Of a stretch of 45,467 bases of DNA, positions 26,755-35,699 are shown one piece after another; the stretch's first letter is position 1, and the number at the start of each line of letters is the position of its first letter. The stretch comes from Oceanobacillus indicireducens. GTDB taxonomy: Bacteria; Bacillota; Bacilli; Bacillales; Amphibacillaceae. The DNA lies in assembly GCF_014647195.1 (NCBI RefSeq), contig NZ_BMOS01000012.1, positions 61,252 through 106,718 of the forward strand, in the 5' to 3' direction. Both the position numbers and the translations under genes were made by a program. The notes under the pieces were generated by a model. The model was not told the DNA's origin and did not search any database. It was given only the letters and a program-made list of their open reading frames with translations.

Positions 26755-27165
26755 TCAAAGATATTCTTTAAACTTATTCAGCAAGTCTCCTCCTCTATTT
26801 CCTTCCTTCATCAATTGCTGAAGAATTTCCTCTAACTTATTTGTCTTTTGGTCCACCATCGTACCGAGGAATAATATATTTATATTATCACCAATTTGAT
26901 TGATACCAATGATGGACGTAATGAAAGTTGCCAATTCATTCAACTCTGTTGTAATTTTGACATGGATAATCAATTCTTTATATGTTTCTTTTAATTCTGT
27001 GAAATAATCCAAGAGATCACGCTTCGTATATGCTTCGATTAACCAGCGATTTTCTTTATCTTCCCGATTAATACTTAATCCGTCGATTAGCGGGATATGT
27101 ACGGTTTGATATGTATCTGAATGGAATTCTACAATTTGCAGCTGTTTTAATTTAAAAGTTTTCAT
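26755..27165 (-). CDS. ywpF: YwpF-like protein
   Basis: 136 aa starting MKTFKLKQLQI, with the INREDKENRWLIEAY segment typical of B. subtilis YwpF, a small soluble protein of unknown function. The frame extends to 27264, but the sequence before the ATG at 27163-27165 has GGGGG at 7 bases and the upstream part is not protein-like, so the short form is the gene. It lies 28 bases upstream of ktrD on the same strand and may share its transcript. Confidence 0.65.
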   Translation of the reverse strand: MKTFKLKQLQIVEFHSDTYQTVHIPLIDGLSINREDKENRWLIEAYTKRDLLDYFTELKETYKELIIHVKITTELNELATFITSIIGINQIGDNINILFLGTMVDQKTNKLEEILQQLMKEGNRGGDLLNKFKEYL

Positions 27166-27321
27166 CCTAATTCCCCCAACCATTTCGTTATATTGAAGTG
27201 TATCAAAAATTTTACGAGATGGGAATAAAACATAATAATTATTTAAAATGCAAAGCAACTGCATGTTTATAAAAAGTAGTGTACAATTGGATTGTGAAAA
27301 AACAACTAGGGAGCGGTTACT

Positions 27322-28059
27322 ATGCGAATGATTCTTCCTGTCGCGCTCATTGTAATTCTTTTATCAGCTTGTCTTGAAAACGATACGATTTCTCCAATTC
27401 ATAAAGCTGATTTAGATCTTGAACCGTTGACAACATCCGCTGCAGCAGAATCTGAGCCATTGGATCAAGAGCCTGTAGATATAGAGGACTACGCGGAGTT
27501 TACAATTAATGAAGAGATCGTCTCCCTGTCCATCCGTGATATTCCGATACTTCATCAGTTTTTACAAGCTCAGAAAAACCCACAGCAAGCACTTAAAGAA
27601 ATGGAACTGGAGAAGTATATATTGGGGCTCGAAGAATTCTTTATTTTACGTTTCTCCTGCCATCATGACCAATGCTCTTATCTTCTTTTACATCCAGACC
27701 AAAATAAGCCTGCATTTCTAGTGGCAGATATGGCAACATATGAAAGTCACACGTTCTCTCCAGATGCAACAAAAGTGGCTTTTCACTTTACCCGCCCGGG
27801 AAATGGACATTTGACTCCTGGTCATATTGTTATATTCGATCTTCAACATTGGACGACTGTCTCAATGGTAAGGGACAATGAAAAAACAGGTAGCCTTGGT
27901 TTTACATGGCCAATCCTCTCATTCGAGTGGATCGATGATTCATCGCTTGCAATTGATTTTCCCGTTTTGACCGAACCGAGTGAAGAGGCCTGGGACGCTT
28001 GGAACGCACTTGAAGAACAACCTACTATCACAACAACTTATAATCTAACAATAGAATAA
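27322..28059 (+). CDS. Lipoprotein, unknown function
   Basis: 245 aa with a lipobox LSAC at residues 14-17 after a short hydrophobic signal, an acidic linker, and a globular part with FSPDATKVAFHFTRPG and IVIFDLQHW segments reminiscent of one or two WD40/TolB-like beta-propeller blades. GGGAG lies 8 bases before the ATG. It ends 24 bases before a nitroreductase gene on the same strand and probably shares its transcript. The family is not recognised. Confidence 0.7.
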   Translation: MRMILPVALIVILLSACLENDTISPIHKADLDLEPLTTSAAAESEPLDQEPVDIEDYAEFTINEEIVSLSIRDIPILHQFLQAQKNPQQALKEMELEKYILGLEEFFILRFSCHHDQCSYLLLHPDQNKPAFLVADMATYESHTFSPDATKVAFHFTRPGNGHLTPGHIVIFDLQHWTTVSMVRDNEKTGSLGFTWPILSFEWIDDSSLAIDFPVLTEPSEEAWDAWNALEEQPTITTTYNLTIE

Positions 28060-28083
28060 TTTTAATATAAAGGAGAGCAACCA

Positions 28084-28824
28084 ATGAACGAAACACTTAA
28101 ATTACTCCACAATCACCGCTCTATTCGAAAATTCACACGAGAGAAATTGACGAAGGATGAAGTAAGAACAATCGTAGAAGCTGGGCAACGGGCCTCGACT
28201 TCAAGTAATGTTATGGCCTATTCCATTATTGGCGTAACAGATGAAAACATAAAAAAAGAATTAAGAAAAGTCTCTGGGCAACCCTACGTAGAGAAGAATG
28301 GCTACTTATTTGTTATCTGTGCCGATTTAAGCCGGATTGCCAATCTGGATTCGAACGGGGTACAAGGAAATGTTAAGCAGAATCTGGAAAGTACGGAACA
28401 ATTCATCGTCGCGACTGTAGATGGTGCGTTAGTGACGCAAAATATGGTTATCGCCGCGGAATCTCTCGGGTTTGGCGCATGCTTTCTTGGAAGCTTACGG
28501 AACGATATCAACCGGGTTGACGAGCTTCTGAAGCTACCGGCATATGTTATCCCGCTATTCGGTCTAGCTGTTGGCCATCCAAATCATGAGCCCGACATTA
28601 AGCCTCGCCTGCCATTCGAAGCAGTATTCCATGAAAATACATATGATCAAGCAAAACATACGCATATAGAAGATTATGATCGAATCCTGTCAGATTATTA
28701 CCAGCGGCGTGATTCAAATCTTAAAGATGATAACTGGTCGAAGCAAATGCTCCGAAAATATAACGTACCTACCCGTATGGATGTCGCAGCATACGTACAA
28801 AGCAAAAATATGAATAGACATTAA
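28084..28824 (+). CDS. NADPH-dependent FMN nitroreductase (NfrA1/NfsA type)
   Basis: 246-aa flavoprotein of the group A nitroreductases. The opening HRSIRKFTREKLT and the QRASTSSNVMAYSIIGV segment are the FMN-binding marks, and GQPYVEKNGYLFVICAD and GLAVGHPNHEPDIKPRLP are typical of B. subtilis NfrA1 and E. coli NfsA. It reduces quinones, nitro compounds or free FMN with NADPH, mainly in stress defence. AAAGGAG lies 8 bases before the ATG. Confidence 0.92.
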   Translation: MNETLKLLHNHRSIRKFTREKLTKDEVRTIVEAGQRASTSSNVMAYSIIGVTDENIKKELRKVSGQPYVEKNGYLFVICADLSRIANLDSNGVQGNVKQNLESTEQFIVATVDGALVTQNMVIAAESLGFGACFLGSLRNDINRVDELLKLPAYVIPLFGLAVGHPNHEPDIKPRLPFEAVFHENTYDQAKHTHIEDYDRILSDYYQRRDSNLKDDNWSKQMLRKYNVPTRMDVAAYVQSKNMNRH

Positions 28825-28854
28825 ACATCAGGTTAACCTTCCCTGATGTTTTTT
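28824..28854 (+). terminator. Terminator after the nitroreductase gene
   Basis: AACATCAGG (28824-28832) pairs with CCTGATGTT (28842-28850) and runs into TTTTTT; it starts in the stop codon. Confidence 0.9.
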
Positions 28855-28922
28855 CTTCTTCCTCACCTCTCGCTTAATTGATAGGAAGTAAATTCCAAGT
28901 ATATTTCCGACCGATTTCCCAA

Positions 28923-28953
28923 TGCTAAAAACTGTAAGTTCAAGAACATAAGA
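28923..28953 (+). promoter_or_regulatory. Possible SigG/SigF promoter of the spoVA operon
   Basis: TGCTAA, 18 bases, CATAAGA (28947-28953) loosely matches forespore promoters. It is placed 24 bases before the first gene. Weak on its own; supported mainly by the gene content. Confidence 0.3.
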
Positions 28954-28976
28954 CCTTGCAGAAAGATGTGATTTCA

Positions 28977-29429
28977 ATGAAACCTAACGTATTTGCAGTT
29001 CCCTTTCTTCTCTTACTTATATTGAGCGCTTGCGCAACGAATGACACTGGACGATCAGCAAGTGAAACAAATCCCTCCATCATGCGCACCTCGACCAATT
29101 TTAAACAAGAAACGAGTAACCATGCAAAAGAACTTATTGAACAAGAGCATGATGTCAATGAAGTGATTGCAATCAATAATGACAAAGTAATTATTGTTGC
29201 CGTTGATCCAAAACATCATGACCGTTTGCAATTAAAAGACTTGAAGAAGGATCTGAAAAACACGGTTGAATCCACATTCAATAAACATGAAGTTGAACTA
29301 TCAACAGATCAGAAAATCTTTCTCGAATTAGAGAAACTGGAACAACGGTTAAATAGTGGGGATTTATCCAAAGCTGAATTAAATAAAGAGTTAGAAAGAA
29401 TCCGCAAGCTTTCTAAAGAACAGACATAA
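28977..29429 (+). CDS. YhcN/YlaJ-family sporulation lipoprotein
   Basis: Precursor of 150 aa starting MKPNVFAVPFLLLLILSAC (lipobox LSAC), then a YhcN/YlaJ-like domain with VNEVIAINNDKVIIVAVDPKHHDR and a helical acidic/basic tail. The ATG at 28977 is the Met of the signal peptide; an upstream in-frame Met at 28956 would put charged residues in front of it. First gene of an operon with spoVAC, spoVAD and spoVAE, 17 bases ahead of spoVAC. Family members sit in the spore inner membrane. Confidence 0.8.
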   Translation: MKPNVFAVPFLLLLILSACATNDTGRSASETNPSIMRTSTNFKQETSNHAKELIEQEHDVNEVIAINNDKVIIVAVDPKHHDRLQLKDLKKDLKNTVESTFNKHEVELSTDQKIFLELEKLEQRLNSGDLSKAELNKELERIRKLSKEQT

Positions 29430-29446
29430 GGAATGAGGTGTTTTAC

Positions 29447-29920
29447 ATGACAGAGCAAAAAAATGAGCAAAAGAAGGCTAAACAATATCAATCCTTTGAG
29501 GAAAAACGAGAGACGAAGCGGCCAATTTTACTTAACTGTGTAAAAGCCTTCCTTATCGGTGGCCTTATTTGTTTAATCGGACAAATAATCACCACCTTTT
29601 ACATTTATTATTTCGACTTCACCGAACAAACAGCAGGCAATCCAACTACTGCAACGCTCATTTTCATCACGATGATTCTGACAGGTTTTGGCCTCTATGA
29701 TCGAATTGGTCAATTCGCTGGTGCCGGTTCAGCTGTTCCTGTTACCGGGTTCGGTAATGCAGTCATTTCTGCAGCGATGGAACACCGTACAGAAGGTTTT
29801 ATTATCGGGGTAGGGACAAATATGCTTAAACTTGCTGGTCCCGTCATTGTATACGGTGTATTTGCCGCATTTATTATTGCATTAATCAAAACGATTTTCC
29901 TGCAATTGGGGGGCTTATAA
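29447..29920 (+). CDS. spoVAC: Stage V sporulation protein AC
   Basis: 157-aa membrane protein of the SpoVA channel that moves dipicolinic acid (DPA) into the developing spore and releases it on germination; SpoVAC is the mechanosensitive part in B. subtilis. Three to four helices, with conserved FLIGGLICLIGQ, FGLYDRIGQFAGAGSAVPVTGF and SAAMEHRTEGFIIG segments. The ATG at 29447 lies 6 bases after GAGGTG; a GTG at 29438 overlaps that ribosome site and is not used. The stop is 1 base before spoVAD. Confidence 0.95.
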   Translation: MTEQKNEQKKAKQYQSFEEKRETKRPILLNCVKAFLIGGLICLIGQIITTFYIYYFDFTEQTAGNPTTATLIFITMILTGFGLYDRIGQFAGAGSAVPVTGFGNAVISAAMEHRTEGFIIGVGTNMLKLAGPVIVYGVFAAFIIALIKTIFLQLGGL

Positions 29921-29921
29921 T

Positions 29922-30926
29922 ATGTTACTTGGAAAGCAGACATGGGAATTTAAAAATCGACCGGTCATTCTCGCTACCGGTATAACGGGAGGACCATTTG
30001 AAGCAGATGGCCCTCTCCGCAGTGATTTCGACCATTTATTTGATGATGGCTGGCTTGAAGAAAAGTCTTTTGAGAAAGCACAGCAGCGTTTAATGGAAGA
30101 AGCAGTTAAAATTGCCTTAAAGAAAAGCCCGATCGAAAAAGAGCAGGTAAATTTCTTTATAAGTGGAGATTTAATCAATCAAATTACTCCTACAACATTT
30201 AGTGCCAAGGCATTGGCGATGCCTTACCTCGGCTTATTCAGCGCTTGTGCTACCTCTACAGAAGGGCTCGCATTATCCGCTGCTTTACTTGATGGCGGAT
30301 TTGCCGACTTTATTGTAAGTGGCTCATCTAGTCACCATGCCGCAGCGGAAAAACAGTTCCGCTATCCGAATGATTATGGCAGTCAAAAACCCCCGACTGC
30401 GCAATGGACTGTTACCGGAGCGGGTTGTGCCGTTCTCAGTAAGCAAGGGAATGGTCCAACTGTGACCTCTGCAACAATTGGGAAAGTCGTTGACATGGGA
30501 ATAACGGATCCTTTCAATATGGGAGGGGCAATGGCCCCCGCTGCAGTGGAAACGATTCAAACACATTTAAAGGAAAGAAACGTAGATGAAACTTATTACG
30601 ATCTGATTATAACTGGAGATCTCGGTAAAATTGGAAGAAATACTTCTTTTGATTTATTAAAGCAACAAGGCATTCAACTAGAAGATAAGCAATACGTGGA
30701 CTGTGGTATGACGATTTACGGTCCCGATCAACCTGTTCAAGCAGGTGCAAGCGGCACAGCCTGTTCAGCAATTGTCATGTACGGGCATTTTCTGAAACGG
30801 ATGATGCAAGGAGAGTTTAAACGGATGTTACTTGTAGCTACCGGCTCTTTGCACTCCCCGTTAAGCGTTCAGCAAAAGGATTCGATTCCCGCTATTGCAC
30901 ATGCAGTCTCAATTGAAATGGAGTGA
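29922..30926 (+). CDS. spoVAD: Stage V sporulation protein AD
   Basis: 334-aa thiolase-fold protein that binds DPA in the SpoVA complex on the outer face of the spore inner membrane. The family's [18 protein letters not shown] opening, [16 protein letters not shown] and [23 protein letters not shown] segments are present. It follows spoVAC by one base and overlaps the ribosome site of spoVAE, so translation is coupled. Confidence 0.95.
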   Translation: MLLGKQTWEFKNRPVILATGITGGPFEADGPLRSDFDHLFDDGWLEEKSFEKAQQRLMEEAVKIALKKSPIEKEQVNFFISGDLINQITPTTFSAKALAMPYLGLFSACATSTEGLALSAALLDGGFADFIVSGSSSHHAAAEKQFRYPNDYGSQKPPTAQWTVTGAGCAVLSKQGNGPTVTSATIGKVVDMGITDPFNMGGAMAPAAVETIQTHLKERNVDETYYDLIITGDLGKIGRNTSFDLLKQQGIQLEDKQYVDCGMTIYGPDQPVQAGASGTACSAIVMYGHFLKRMMQGEFKRMLLVATGSLHSPLSVQQKDSIPAIAHAVSIEME

Positions 30927-30933
30927 CTTGTTC

Positions 30934-31284
30934 ATGATATTTTTCTGGGCATTTGTTATTGGTGGTCTTATTTGTGTTATTGGACAGATTATGTTTGATG
31001 TATTCAAGCTCAGTCCTGCTCACACATTAACAACTCTCGTAGTTTTAGGTGCTATTCTTGACGGACTCGGTTTATATGAACCGTTAATTGATTTCGCTGG
31101 GGCAGGTGCGACTGTTCCGATTACAAGTTTTGGGAACTCTTTAGTCCATGGAGCCATGGCTGAAGCCGAGAAACACGGGCTGATTGGCGTTGTTACGGGG
31201 ATGTTTGAAGTGACGAGTGCCGGTATTTCAGCAGCAATTATTTTTGGAGTTCTCGGTGCCATTCTCTTTAAGCCGAAAGCCTAG
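30934..31284 (+). CDS. spoVAE: Stage V sporulation protein AE (SpoVAEb)
   Basis: 117-aa membrane protein with [36 protein letters not shown] and a Gly-rich [15 protein letters not shown] helix, the SpoVAEb signature; it is a paralogue of SpoVAC and lies in the same complex. The frame opens at 30895 within spoVAD, but the ATG at 30934 has GGAG at 10 bases and gives the usual family length. Last gene of the operon. Confidence 0.93.
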   Translation: MIFFWAFVIGGLICVIGQIMFDVFKLSPAHTLTTLVVLGAILDGLGLYEPLIDFAGAGATVPITSFGNSLVHGAMAEAEKHGLIGVVTGMFEVTSAGISAAIIFGVLGAILFKPKA

Positions 31285-31516
31285 TGTTTTGTAACAGACA
31301 GATCTTTCACTTATGTTATCAAAAGAACATTAACAACCATATTCGCACCGCTAGCGCTTGCTGCCTTTTACTCCTTTTTTTCAAGCGGATTAGAAAGCAA
31401 ATGTAACATTCTTTCGGATTGTAGATGGAGGCATATTCCTAGCCAAAAATGACGGCGAAAAAGGGGATGTCCACTTAATTTCGTTACAGACCGTGGTTTT
31501 CAGTTCCGATAAAAAT

Positions 31517-31546
31517 AATAGGACCGGGAAATTTACCGGTCCTATT
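31517..31546. terminator. Terminator after the QOR-like gene
   Basis: AATAGGACCGG (31517-31527) pairs with CCGGTCCTATT (31536-31546); the minus strand continues ATTTTTATC. Bases 31285-31516 contain no gene. Confidence 0.85.
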
Positions 31547-31547
31547 T

Positions 31548-32528
31548 CTATTCGATTAATAAAGCAATTTTACCAAACTGGCTGTTCACTTCCAGATGAT
31601 TGAACGCTTCTTGGGCATCATCCAGTTCAAAGGTTTTATCCATAATCGGTTTTATTTCATGCTTTTCCATATGGGCTAATACCTGTTGCAACTCTTCACG
31701 ACTTCCCATCGTGGAGCCGAACAATTGATACTGACCATAGAAAAAGGCACGTAAGTTAAGGTCGATTTCATCCCCAGCTGTAGCTCCGTAAATAACAATT
31801 TTTCCGCCTTGCTTCAATACGTCCAACGAACGATTAAACGTTGCTGCACCTACACTGTCAATCACAAGATCAATCTGCTCGTTCTCCAATTCCTTTTCCC
31901 AATCACTTTCCGTTGAAATGGCAAGATCCGCTCCGATCTCCTGGGCCTGCTTCAACTTTTCATCACTTCTTGAAGAAACAATCACGCGTGCACCGATGCT
32001 TTTTGCAAATTGGATGATATACGTGTTCACCCCACTACTTGCTCCAGGAATAAATACGGTCTCTCCTGCTTTAATATTCCCCTTAGTCACTAATGCACGG
32101 TAACCTGTCAATGCAGCAAGAGCGAGCACACCGGCTTCTTCCCATGTTAAGTAATCTGGCTTCATTTCTACTTGTTCTTCATTGATCACAATTTTTTCGG
32201 CAAAAGTTCCGTGATCAGGCATTCCGAGGATGTCAAATCCTTTTGGTGGTGCATCACTATTTTCGTGCCAGTTAAGTGATGGATTGATGATGACTTCATC
32301 CCCCACTTTAAAACGAGTAACATCTGCTCCAACTGATTCGACGATCCCCGCTCCATCCGAACCGAGGATTAAAGCTTCTTTATCGTTACCTCTCCGGTTT
32401 GGTATATAGAGATCTCTCCTGTTCAGACCCGCTGTTTTTAGCTTAACAACAATTTCATTATTTCCCGGCTTTGGTTCGGGCATACTTTTTAGTTTTAATT
32501 CTCCATATTCCACAACAAATGCCTTCAT
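31548..32528 (-). CDS. MDR-superfamily quinone oxidoreductase-like dehydrogenase
   Basis: 326 aa starting MKAFVVEYGELKLKS, GroES-like domain then a Rossmann domain with IPGASSGVNTYIIQFAKSIGARV. The catalytic zinc ligands of alcohol dehydrogenases are absent: the usual GHE site is GSDGAG, and LNRRDLYI corresponds to the quinone-oxidoreductase type. It resembles B. subtilis YogA. The start at 32526-32528 has GGGG at 8 bases; the frame opens at 32552. Reduces quinones or enones with NADPH by family; the true substrate is unknown. Confidence 0.8.
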   Translation of the reverse strand: MKAFVVEYGELKLKSMPEPKPGNNEIVVKLKTAGLNRRDLYIPNRRGNDKEALILGSDGAGIVESVGADVTRFKVGDEVIINPSLNWHENSDAPPKGFDILGMPDHGTFAEKIVINEEQVEMKPDYLTWEEAGVLALAALTGYRALVTKGNIKAGETVFIPGASSGVNTYIIQFAKSIGARVIVSSRSDEKLKQAQEIGADLAISTESDWEKELENEQIDLVIDSVGAATFNRSLDVLKQGGKIVIYGATAGDEIDLNLRAFFYGQYQLFGSTMGSREELQQVLAHMEKHEIKPIMDKTFELDDAQEAFNHLEVNSQFGKIALLIE

Positions 32529-32687
32529 TTCCACTTCCCCTTTCGTATGCACTTTTATATCTATTCAGATAATTATCTTCTATTATCAGCGACTTTGGGC
32601 GAATTATCAACCAGAACGAATTGATTCTTTTTTATAATGTTGTGCTGAAAATTCTTCTCTGAAGATTCGCAGCCTAAACCTTGAGAC

Positions 32688-32712
32688 TCCTGCGCCGGAG
32701 AGATCTACGTAT
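32688..32712. repeat. Small fragment of the palindromic repeat family
   Basis: TGAGACTCCTGCGCCGGAGA resembles the CGAGACTCCAGCAGGAGGA core of unit B (5252-5270). Likely a decayed remnant. Confidence 0.4.
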
Positions 32713-32732
32713 TCACTTTGAAACAGTTAAAC

Positions 32733-32763
32733 TAAAAAAATCTCTCCTTAATTTGGGAGAGAT
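32733..32763 (-). terminator. Terminator after thiT
   Basis: Minus strand ATCTCTCC / GGAGAGAT (32756-32763 with 32740-32747) followed by seven T. Confidence 0.88.
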
Positions 32764-32804
32764 CATTATTTTTACAGTTGCAATGTGAGCGGATAGATTG
32801 CGGT

Positions 32805-33383
32805 TTAGCTTGATGCTAGGTTGAGCAATGCGCGCGGTTGTTTGTGGAATAGGAAAAATACAATCACTGCTGACAATACAAATGACGGGAACATGTACGA
32901 TGAATTATAGATAATCGAATACACCCAAACTGATTGTCCCTCAATCGCTGCTGAACCGAAAAATACTGCCCCAGCAACGGTATGTGCAAGGAAACGCAAC
33001 ACAGAACCAAGCAGTACACCCGCCGTTATATACGTTAGGTACACTTTTGTCCGCCCGTCCCGTACCGCTTCTTGAACTTGTCTTGCGAACAGACCGGCAA
33101 AACCGATCACCGTAAAGGCAAGTGTATAATCAATGAACCCCTGAAGTGGCGTCAGAATATATGCGTTCCCCGTTGCAATCTGTAACATCCCCCAGAGGAA
33201 ACCGGATACTAATCCACCTTTTAATCCCCAACGGAACGCTACTATAAACACCGGAATCATTGCAAAGGAGACCGAACCACCTTGCGCCCAGATTTTAAAC
33301 GATATTGGCAAGATATCTAAAAGCAACGCCAAAGCAGTGAAGATTGATACTTCAATTAAAAATAGTAGTTTATTAGACTTCAT
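32805..33383 (-). CDS. thiT: Thiamine transporter ThiT (ECF S component)
   Basis: 192 aa with six hydrophobic segments; the GGSVSFAMIPVFIVAFRWG and GFIDYTLAF motifs are characteristic of ThiT (YuaJ), the thiamine-binding S component that works with the shared EcfAA'T module, which is not in this window. The TPP riboswitch upstream on the same strand fixes its substrate as thiamine or a close relative. GGGGAG precedes the ATG by 9 bases. Confidence 0.95.
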   Translation of the reverse strand: MKSNKLLFLIEVSIFTALALLLDILPISFKIWAQGGSVSFAMIPVFIVAFRWGLKGGLVSGFLWGMLQIATGNAYILTPLQGFIDYTLAFTVIGFAGLFARQVQEAVRDGRTKVYLTYITAGVLLGSVLRFLAHTVAGAVFFGSAAIEGQSVWVYSIIYNSSYMFPSFVLSAVIVFFLFHKQPRALLNLASS

Positions 33384-33445
33384 TCGTTATAACTCCCCTT
33401 TTTATAAGCTTTTTATAAGCTATTTTGAACAACTTTTTTAAATAC

Positions 33446-33502
33446 AAAAAAAGCAATGCCAAGGGAAGGTTCCTGATGGGGAATCCGCTCACATTGCTTT
33501 TT
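33446..33502 (-). terminator. Riboswitch-controlled terminator ahead of thiT
   Basis: Minus strand AAAAAGCAATG (33492-33502) pairs with CATTGCTTTTTTT (33446-33458). It is the expression platform of the TPP riboswitch: with TPP bound, transcription should stop here. Confidence 0.85.
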
Positions 33503-33514
33503 ATCCATCAAAAA

Positions 33515-33607
33515 ACCATCATCCCTACGCTAGTACTAACTAACAGGTTCAAAGGGTCTGAGCAATCCTCGTTGCCCACTCTCAGCTATTAGCTCCCCCT
33601 GTTGGCT
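33515..33607 (-). ncRNA. TPP riboswitch (THI box)
   Basis: Minus strand contains the conserved elements in order: GGGGAGC, GCTGAGAGTGGG, GACCCTTTGAACCTG and the TAGCGTAGGGA end. This is the classic thiamine-pyrophosphate aptamer; it sits between the promoter (33634-33662) and the thiT gene with an intrinsic terminator after it, so control is by premature termination. Confidence 0.95.
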
Positions 33608-33633
33608 TTTTCTATGCTTTTTTCGTTAACCCT

Positions 33634-33662
33634 ATTATAGCTAATGTACACTTATAAAACAA
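33634..33662 (-). promoter_or_regulatory. SigA-type promoter of the TPP riboswitch-thiT unit
   Basis: TTGTTT (33657-33662), 17 bases, TATAAT (33634-33639) on the minus strand, just downstream of the M3 peptidase stop. Confidence 0.65.
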
Positions 33663-33664
33663 AT

Positions 33665-35443
33665 TTACAGTTTAAGAAACGCTTCGACGTCCTTGATGCA
33701 AAGCTCGATTGCAGCTTCCCAGAAGTCCGGTTTTGTAAGATCGACTTGTAAATGTTTCATCGCAAGCTCTTCTACCGACATCCGTCCCGTATCTTCCAGT
33801 AATGCAATATAGTCGTCTTCAAAGCTCTCTCCCAGCTCTTTTGCGCGGGCATAAATACCAAGACTGAACAAATAACCAAATGTATAAGGGAAATTATAGA
33901 ATGGTGTCCCTGTTATATGGAAATGAAGTTTCGACGCCCAGAAATAAGGATCATATTCATCGAGTGCATCTTGATAAGCCTCTTTCTGTGCTTCCACCAT
34001 CAATTCATTCAATCTTGCCGGTGAGACAAAACCTTTTTCTCTTTCTTTATAAAAATTTAATTCAAAGATAAACCGGGCATGAATATTCATAAAGAAAGCA
34101 ACACTTCGATTAACTTTATCTTCAAGTAAAGCTTTCTTTTCTTCTGCTGTTTCTGCCTGTTCAACTGCTGCATCAGCGACAATCATTTCCGCAAAAGTTG
34201 AGGCCGTTTCCGCGACGTTCATTGCATAACGTTGATTAAGACCATGAACGTCATTCATCACATGCTGATGATAAGCATGACCAAGTTCATGGGCTAACGT
34301 GGCAACATTCGATGCTGTTCCGGAATACGTCATAAAAATTCTTGTTTCCTTACTATCAGGAAAACTTGTACAGAAACCGCCAGGACGTTTGCCAGGCCGA
34401 TCTTCCGCTTCAATCCAACGTTTTTCAAAAGCTTGCTCAGCAAAATCCGCCATCTTTGGGCTAAAAGAACGGAATTGATCCATAATAAATTTGGCGCCTT
34501 CTGTATAGCTCAATTTTTTAACATGGTCGGTAATCGGTGCATCGACATCATAGAAGCTTAATTTATCTATATTCAATAGTTCTGCTTTTTTATTTATATA
34601 AGCGACAAAAGGTTGTTTATTATTAGCTATCGCTGTCCACATCGCATCTAACGTTTCTTGCTTCATCCGATTGATACTCAGCGGTTCTTTTAATACATTT
34701 TCCCATTTGCGGTGCTTATACATTTGTAGTCTAAAACCTGATAAATGATTCAATGTTTGTGCAAATAAGGATGCTTGTTTATTCCATGCATCGTTTAACT
34801 TATCAAATACTTTCTTTCTAGTTGCTCGGTCGCTTGAAGTTAATAGATTGGAGGCCTGACCAATTGAATAGGACTCTATCTTTTCTTCCCCTTCAATTTC
34901 CACTGTCATATTCCCTACGATTGTATTATACATTTGATTCCATGCATGATAACCATCGACAGCAAGATCATTAATCAGCACTTCCTGTTCCACAGCAAGT
35001 AAGTCCCGTGCTTTATTACGATATTCTGATAATACATACCCTATTTCTTGTAACGCTTCGTGCTGAATGGTTGCTTGCCATTCCTCGTCCGGGATTTCCG
35101 CAAGTTTCTGCATGAAAGTTGTCAGCACGCCATTAAACGAAGCTGAAAGTGTGCCATATTCAGCAACTAGTGTTTTAGCCCCTTCATCCGTTACATCTTG
35201 CGCACTTAAACAACTGACGAACGCTCCAGCCTCACGAAGTTTGAACATTGTCTTCTCCAATTCCTTTATAAACTGGCTAAGCATCGTGGAAAATGAATCT
35301 ACCCCCACTTCCAATGTGGTGAATTGGCCTTCTAATTGTTTAATCTCCGTTCGAATCTGACCAAGATAATCTCTGAATTGCTGTGACGCACTTCCTCCTG
35401 GAAATAGTGAATCCAAATCCCAAGTTGGATTATATTCTTTCAT
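33665..35443 (-). CDS. M3-family oligoendopeptidase (PepF/YusX type)
   Basis: 592-aa cytoplasmic zinc peptidase. The metal motif HELGHAYHQ has His385, Glu386 and His389, and the third ligand Glu lies in the VAETASTFAEM segment. The frame opens at 35500, but AAGGAGG stands 7 bases before the ATG at 35441-35443 (MKEYNPTWDLDSLFPGG). Degrades short peptides. Length and the GFCTSFP segment fit the M3B group with B. subtilis YusX; PepF is the lactococcal relative. Confidence 0.92.
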   Translation of the reverse strand: MKEYNPTWDLDSLFPGGSASQQFRDYLGQIRTEIKQLEGQFTTLEVGVDSFSTMLSQFIKELEKTMFKLREAGAFVSCLSAQDVTDEGAKTLVAEYGTLSASFNGVLTTFMQKLAEIPDEEWQATIQHEALQEIGYVLSEYRNKARDLLAVEQEVLINDLAVDGYHAWNQMYNTIVGNMTVEIEGEEKIESYSIGQASNLLTSSDRATRKKVFDKLNDAWNKQASLFAQTLNHLSGFRLQMYKHRKWENVLKEPLSINRMKQETLDAMWTAIANNKQPFVAYINKKAELLNIDKLSFYDVDAPITDHVKKLSYTEGAKFIMDQFRSFSPKMADFAEQAFEKRWIEAEDRPGKRPGGFCTSFPDSKETRIFMTYSGTASNVATLAHELGHAYHQHVMNDVHGLNQRYAMNVAETASTFAEMIVADAAVEQAETAEEKKALLEDKVNRSVAFFMNIHARFIFELNFYKEREKGFVSPARLNELMVEAQKEAYQDALDEYDPYFWASKLHFHITGTPFYNFPYTFGYLFSLGIYARAKELGESFEDDYIALLEDTGRMSVEELAMKHLQVDLTKPDFWEAAIELCIKDVEAFLKL

Positions 35444-35615
35444 TTCTCTTCCTCCTTCTTCTCCCCATATTATTGTATCGAAATATCTGAAGGATTGCAT
35501 TATTAAGATCCATTTACACGGAAAACAAGTTTGAGATAGTCTATTTAGTGGTATTTGAATAATGGTTTCGTTTTGTTAATTTATCCTTAAATAAATATTT
35601 TTTAATTAAGATATA

Positions 35616-35644
35616 TTGACATTACCGATTTATTAATTTATACT
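35616..35644 (+). promoter_or_regulatory. Strong SigA promoter of the yceI-like gene
   Basis: TTGACA (35616-35621), 17 bases, TATACT (35639-35644). A perfect -35 and near-perfect -10; predicted start near 35651. Confidence 0.85.
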
Positions 35645-35657
35645 AGGTAACAGAAAG

Positions 35658-35677
35658 TAAGTATTGAGGAATACTTA
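35658..35677 (+). promoter_or_regulatory. Perfect 20-bp dyad at the start site (operator candidate)
   Basis: TAAGTATT-GAGG-AATACTTA, a perfect 8-4-8 inverted repeat just downstream of the predicted start. Its place and form suggest a repressor site, possibly for a MarR/DUF24-type regulator (inference). Confidence 0.6.
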
Positions 35678-35699
35678 ATAATATTTGGAGGGATTTTAA

